NCBI GenBank assembly: GCA_965229765.1 | Contig: CBDDJT010000001.1 | Coordinates: 62,001 to 126,000, forward strand | Length of the DNA: 64,000 bases | Reading direction: 5' to 3' | Source of the DNA: ASV31 sp965229765 | Lineage (GTDB): Bacteria; Pseudomonadota; Alphaproteobacteria; Rhodobacterales; Rhodobacteraceae | Shown: in pieces, positions 60,935 through 64,000 of the stretch | Layout: the number at the start of each line of letters is the position of its first letter | Numbering within the stretch: the stretch's first letter is position 1 | Position numbers and translations under genes: made by a program | The notes under the pieces: generated by a model | Databases searched by the model: none | What the model was told of the DNA's origin: nothing | The model's input: the letters and a program-made list of their open reading frames with translations, nothing else

Positions 60935-61169
60935 GTTGCACGAAGTGGCGGCCAAGGAAGTGCGCCGAGCGCCGCTTGGTTCTTCGGGCGGGCCCCTGAG
61001 GTCCGCTCAATCCAAGCGTGCTCGAACCTCCGCTTCTGGGAAATCGAGCTGCACCGCTGCGATAAGGTGGCTGAGGGGCAAAGATCTGAACGACCGACCA
61101 TGCCGAGGGCGCATCGGTCCGGTTAGTCCGCTACTCGGACCTCGGTGCAGACCCCAGCGAACGTCCTGT

Positions 61170-61184
61170 GTGGATGGCTCCTGC
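61170..61184. repeat. IS subterminal inverted repeat, transposase 3' side
   Basis: GTGGATGGCTCCTGC, exact 15-bp inverted match to 62494-62508. Flanking bases do not match, so the repeat is precisely 15 bp. Confidence 0.8.
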
Positions 61185-61408
61185 ATAGCAAGACATTTTT
61201 GAGATGATTTCGTGCGTTTGTCAGAAGCAGTCGTGTGTCCGGCCTGTTTGCGCGGCTTTGACCGCTGGCCCTGATGGGTTCCGCAAACCAGGTCCCTTAC
61301 GGCTTAGCGGGCTATAGCGCCCGGGACATTCGACGGGGTGTCCTAGCTTTGGCGGCTGACTTGTGCACCATCACATCGCAGGTCTTGCTAACTCGTGGTT
61401 CTTTCTCC
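61185..61408 (-). ncRNA. Candidate IS1111-group bridge/seek RNA region
   Basis: Non-coding region between the transposase stop and the inner edge of the subterminal repeat, where IS1111-group elements encode the guide RNA that pairs with donor and target DNA. It is rich in possible structure: a 7-bp stem GTTTGCG/CGCAAAC (61246-61252 with 61282-61288) enclosing about 29 bases with smaller internal pairings, and a CGGGC/GCCCG stem near 61308-61323. Exact RNA ends and guide loops cannot be fixed by eye. Confidence 0.5.
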
Positions 61409-62428
61409 TCAGGCCATATGTGGATTGTAGGGTGCGTTGCGGGTGAGAACGGCCCAAACGATCCGAGCCGTCTTGTTCGCCATCGCGACTGTAGCCAGGC
61501 GGGCAGGTTTGCGTTCGAGTAGCGACGTCAGCCATTGGCTGGCGCGCTCTGGATGTGACCGGGTTTGTCGGACCAATGAGGTCATGCCGACGACAAGCAA
61601 CGATCGCAGATACTGGTCGCCCATCTTGGTGATCCGACCAAGCTTCTCTTTTCCTCCGCTGGACTTGTTTGCCGGTGTCAGCCCCAGCCAAGCTGCAAAT
61701 TCCCGACCGTTCCGGAACTGATGCCCGTCTCCAATACTGGCGATGATGGCAGACGCAGTCACTGCGCCAACGCCAGGGATCGTGCGCAACAAGCGGACAC
61801 GCGCATCTTCTTTGGCGACCTGCTTCAAGCGATCTTCGTACCAGCGGACCCGCTTGTGCAGAGCCATGAGCTGTTCGGACAGGTTGCAGATCACCTCATT
61901 GGCGATGTCTGGCATGTCGAGGACTTCGCCCAAGGTGATGTCCTCGGCAAAACCAATCACGCGTGCCAGCCCTCTGGGGATGTAGATGCCGAACTCGGCG
62001 ACCAGACCACGCAGGCCGTTGATCAATTGCGTCCTTTGGCGAACAAGAAGGTCACGAGCCCGATGCAGTGAAAGCAATGACTGCTGCTCCACGGTCTTAA
62101 TCGCAACAAAGCGCATCGTTGGGCGGGTCACGGATTCGCAGATTGCTTCGGCATCAATGGCATCAGACTTCCCACGCTTGACGTATGGCTTCACATACAT
62201 CGGCGGGATCAACCGAACCTCGTGGCCCAAGGCCGTGAGTTCGCGAGCCCAATGATGGGCGCTGCTGCAGGATTCCATGCCGATCAGGCAGGGCTCCAAC
62301 TTCGCAAAGAAAGCCAGAAACTGCGCCCGCCGCAGGGGCTTGTTGAACACCACTTCCTCGGTGGCGGTGATCCCGTGAACCTGGAAAACGTTCTTCGCCA
62401 GATCAATGCCGATTGTGGTAACTTGCAT
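61409..62428 (-). CDS. IS110-family (IS1111 group) transposase
   Basis: 339 aa RuvC-like DEDD recombinase. N-terminal TTIGIDLAKNVFQVHG (first Asp), PCLIGMESCSSAHHWARELTALGHEVRLIPP (Glu), VKRGKSDAIDAEAICESVTRP (Asp pair), then the C-terminal Tnp20 part with IPGVGAVTASAIIASIGD and the Ser-containing FAAWLGLTPANKSSGGKEKLGRITKMGD. It appears intact. The frame is open upstream, but MQVTTIGIDLAKN is the family start, preceded by a GGAG-like site. Confidence 0.94.
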   Translation of the reverse strand: MQVTTIGIDLAKNVFQVHGITATEEVVFNKPLRRAQFLAFFAKLEPCLIGMESCSSAHHWARELTALGHEVRLIPPMYVKPYVKRGKSDAIDAEAICESVTRPTMRFVAIKTVEQQSLLSLHRARDLLVRQRTQLINGLRGLVAEFGIYIPRGLARVIGFAEDITLGEVLDMPDIANEVICNLSEQLMALHKRVRWYEDRLKQVAKEDARVRLLRTIPGVGAVTASAIIASIGDGHQFRNGREFAAWLGLTPANKSSGGKEKLGRITKMGDQYLRSLLVVGMTSLVRQTRSHPERASQWLTSLLERKPARLATVAMANKTARIVWAVLTRNAPYNPHMA

Positions 62429-62493
62429 GGGGTGGCTCCTCTCATAAGCAGACTTTGACACCTGCACTATGGCGCATCGCGACGCCGGTTGGA

Positions 62494-62508
62494 GCAGGAG
62501 CCATCCAC
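62494..62508. repeat. IS subterminal inverted repeat, transposase 5' side
   Basis: GCAGGAGCCATCCAC, reverse complement of 61170-61184. It lies 65 bases upstream of the transposase start, leaving little room for a guide RNA on this side and supporting the IS1111 rather than IS110 subgroup. Confidence 0.8.
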
Positions 62509-62515
62509 CCCATCG

Positions 62516-63061
62516 GCATTCCGCCGATGTGACGGATGCTGCGGCCTGCACGAATCTTGCCGATAGGTTCCAAAGCGTCACTCGCAAATAGCATGATTGA
62601 CAGGATTCATCCGTCTCGGCCAGTTCACTGGCAGCGTAGCAGGCAAGGCCAAACATGGTTCATAGGTGGCGGCGATGCGGTGCCGCTTCCTGTGCCAGCG
62701 TGCGTGCGCCAGCCAGCCAGCTGCAAGCATCGAGGTCGCAGGAATCGTTGGGTCCCTCTCCCCGCTTTACTGAAGTGCGGGTCGTCGCTGCCACGAGCTG
62801 CGCCGATGTTCGACGTCGAAATTCGTACGCGAAAGAGCCTGCCAGCTTATTGGGCGCCGTTTGACACGTTAATTATTCGGTGACGGCATGGCTGGAACTG
62901 CACGGGAGTTGAGAGGAATCGAGGTGCGAGCGCGGAGACCGGGGCCAGTGACATCGACGCCGCGCGCCGCCGCCCTGCCTCAGATGCCCCATCCCACGCC
63001 AAGGTGTGCGTAGCAATCACACGCACCCATCGAACCCACTGATATCACTTAGCTTTATGGC
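62516..63061. other. Unassigned DNA beyond the IS
   Basis: About 550 bases without a gene I can support. Short open frames exist on the plus strand (for example 62536-62883), but they have no recognisable domain. The stretch looks like debris between mobile elements. A TTGACA at 62861 lacks a convincing -10. Confidence 0.4.
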
Positions 63062-63109
63062 TTCCATTCGGCAGGCGTCGGTGGCCCCGCAGGCCTTCAG
63101 GATCCAGGT

Positions 63110-63325
63110 TCATTCAAGGAACTTGTGGACCAGGCTGTCGACGACGACGCAGGTCGTGCCAACGGCCTCCCAATCGGGCCTGTCGGGCCGCCCGCCGAGG
63201 AGGATATCGGCCAGAATCATGTTCGCGAGCTTTGATCAGACGCCCTCAACGCGAGAGAACGCGGCCACCAGACGCGCGCGGGCGGTGTCGATCCAGTCGA
63301 TGTTAGCTTCGTGCTTTTTGGTCAT
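63110..63325 (-). pseudogene. Decayed reading frame with two in-frame TGA stops
   Basis: Begins MTKKHEANIDWIDTARARLV, stops at TGA 63236-63238, and continues in the same frame with 41 coding-like codons (SKLANMILADILLGG, then DWEAVGTTCVVVDSLVHKFLE) to a second TGA at 63110-63112, after which coding-like sequence persists. Family not recognised. Its start overlaps the TnpA-like gene by 23 bases, suggesting it was once co-translated with it. In-frame TGAs that could each derive from CGA or TGG argue for decay by point mutation. Confidence 0.5.
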
Positions 63326-63701
63326 CGGCGGTTTCACCGGCATCGGCTTTGCCCCCACCAGCAATGTCAGCCTCAGCAACTTCCGCCTTCGCCGCAGCGA
63401 TCTGCGCGTCGATGAATCCGACCAGTCCATCCGCGGACATCCCCTGCCGGAAGCGCCCCAGGTGTTCGGGGCGCCCCGGTAGGCGGGCCACGGACAGGAA
63501 GAGGGCGCCTGCCTCGGGAGACCACAAACCCTTCCGCTTCAGATCGTGACGCCAGGCGTAGATCTGCAGGCGTGTCACCTCGTGGCGCTGCGCAATCTGG
63601 GTCACCGTCGCGCCGTCGATCCCCCCCGCGCTCACACTCGCCAGTCTTGCCTCGTTGTCCAACCGCCGGCGGCGCTCAACGCGCAGAACATCGCCACGCA
63701 T
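63303..63701 (-). CDS. IS66-type TnpA-like protein
   Basis: 132 aa. The opening RVERRRRLDNEARLASVSAGGIDGATVTQIAQRHEVTRLQIYAWRHDLKRKGLW is the HTH of IS66 accessory protein TnpA (IS3/IS911 OrfA-like). The C-terminal acidic Ala-rich tail is less typical. GGAGGGG lies just before the ATG at 63701. No tnpB or tnpC follows, so the element is incomplete or this is a domesticated relative. Confidence 0.62.
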   Translation of the reverse strand: MRGDVLRVERRRRLDNEARLASVSAGGIDGATVTQIAQRHEVTRLQIYAWRHDLKRKGLWSPEAGALFLSVARLPGRPEHLGRFRQGMSADGLVGFIDAQIAAAKAEVAEADIAGGGKADAGETADDQKARS

Positions 63702-63718
63702 CACCCCTCCGCACAAAA

Positions 63719-63739
63719 GAGACGTCGTGCGAGACGTCG
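63719..63739. repeat. Tandem 9-bp repeat GAGACGTCG
   Basis: Two copies of GAGACGTCG (63719-63727 and 63731-63739), 12-bp period, each with a GACGTC palindrome, just upstream of the TnpA-like start. Could be operator copies or the end of an IS. The remaining bases to 64000 hold no supported gene. Confidence 0.4.
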
Positions 63740-64000
63740 CTATGCACGTGTCCTTGGCCCTCAGGCCGAAATCTGGCAGGCGGTGCCAAACCGGTGGTTA
63801 CGATTGATCCTCCGATCCGCCAATCCCCCCCCTTTCGGCCACCCGAGTTTGACCAGGCAACCATAACACAGGATGCTGCGACGCATCCGAGGTCGGCAAA
63901 GAGCCCTTGGTGAACCAATTTCGAAGCCCTTAGGAGATCCGCTCTTCTGGCTCTATCGGACATTGACTTTGCAGGGCCTTCCATTCACGCGCGTAGGTCG

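Larger units (their letters stand above)
61165..62515 (-). mobile_element. IS110-family element, IS1111 group (about 1.35 kb)
   Basis: Transposase on the minus strand flanked by 15-bp inverted repeats (61170-61184 and 62494-62508) that lie just inside the presumed ends, as known for IS1111-group elements, which have subterminal rather than terminal repeats and make no target duplication. The exact ends are uncertain by up to about 10 bases. About 225 non-coding bases follow the transposase stop, the place of the guide RNA in this group; only about 65 lie before its start. It sits between the TetR operon and degraded DNA. A 7-bp hairpin at 62511-62529 abuts the transposase-start side and may be the target. 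Confidence 0.72.

Noticed and set aside
62429..62529. Guide RNA on the transposase 5' side (hairpin CATCGGC/GCCGATG and a GGGGTGG/CCACCCC pairing)
   Set aside because: Attractive at first as an IS110-type bridge RNA, but the subterminal repeats and protein type place the element in the IS1111 group, whose guide RNA lies downstream of the gene. The left side has only about 65 bases inside the repeat, and the hairpin is at or outside the element end.
1..64000. CRISPR array
   Set aside because: No regularly spaced direct repeats with unique spacers were seen; the only tandem repeat noted is the two-copy 9-mer at 63719-63739.

Overview
The window is a high-GC bacterial chromosome segment. Gene content and order point to an alphaproteobacterium of the Rhodobacterales (Rhodobacteraceae/Roseobacter type): a uvrC-pgsA-moaD-moaE cluster, a pyrB operon with a pyrC-like gene, an ubiA/rsmE/gshA cluster, and many TRAP and branched-chain amino-acid-type ABC transporters. 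The assignment is inference from content; no rRNA or other species marker is present.

Positions 1-36 kb are mostly housekeeping: recO, yqgE, an RND efflux pair, moaB, a phosphoesterase, a family-4-like uracil-DNA glycosylase, a pyrB operon (pyrB, three small membrane or unknown genes, then a dihydroorotase-like gene lacking most metal ligands), plsY, gshA, rsmE, ubiA, an OmpA-family protein, moaE/moaD/pgsA/uvrC, an SDR, a Ca2+/Na+ antiporter, an S49 peptidase, two ABC exporter systems and dtd.

Positions 36-53 kb are a solute-uptake and metabolism region. It holds an MFS carrier, then a tightly packed block with an aldo/keto reductase-RidA fusion, a TIGR04076-like protein, a second aldo/keto reductase and livGFHM, followed by a separately spaced binding protein with a textbook terminator. 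Next come a free-standing RidA protein, a SRPBCC-like protein and a TRAP transporter (P-Q-M order) behind a perfect TGTAAA-N3-TTTACA operator-like palindrome. An orphan ATP-grasp protein, a QueG/reductive-dehalogenase-like Fe-S protein, a Pr6Pr-type membrane protein and an MhpD-like hydratase follow. Both Rid domains carry Asn where archetypal RidA has its catalytic Arg.

An elongator-type tRNA-Met(CAT) at 53.2 kb is followed by what looks like accessory DNA to the end of the window. Its centrepiece (54.0-60.9 kb) is a compact operon: CocE/NonD-type hydrolase, TRAP transporter (M-Q-P order), a sulfatase-superfamily hydrolase with a CGPSR formylglycine motif, and a TetR regulator. Two matching CATACA-N4-TGTAT inverted repeats flank its promoter region. 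It reads as a self-contained, self-regulated module for importing and hydrolysing an ester-type solute, perhaps an organosulfate.

From 61.2 kb to the end there is an IS110-family (IS1111 group) element with 15-bp subterminal inverted repeats and a structured non-coding region after the transposase, where this group's guide (bridge/seek) RNA is expected. Beyond it lie an IS66-type TnpA-like gene and a decayed reading frame with two in-frame stops. No CRISPR array, rRNA or phage structural gene was seen.
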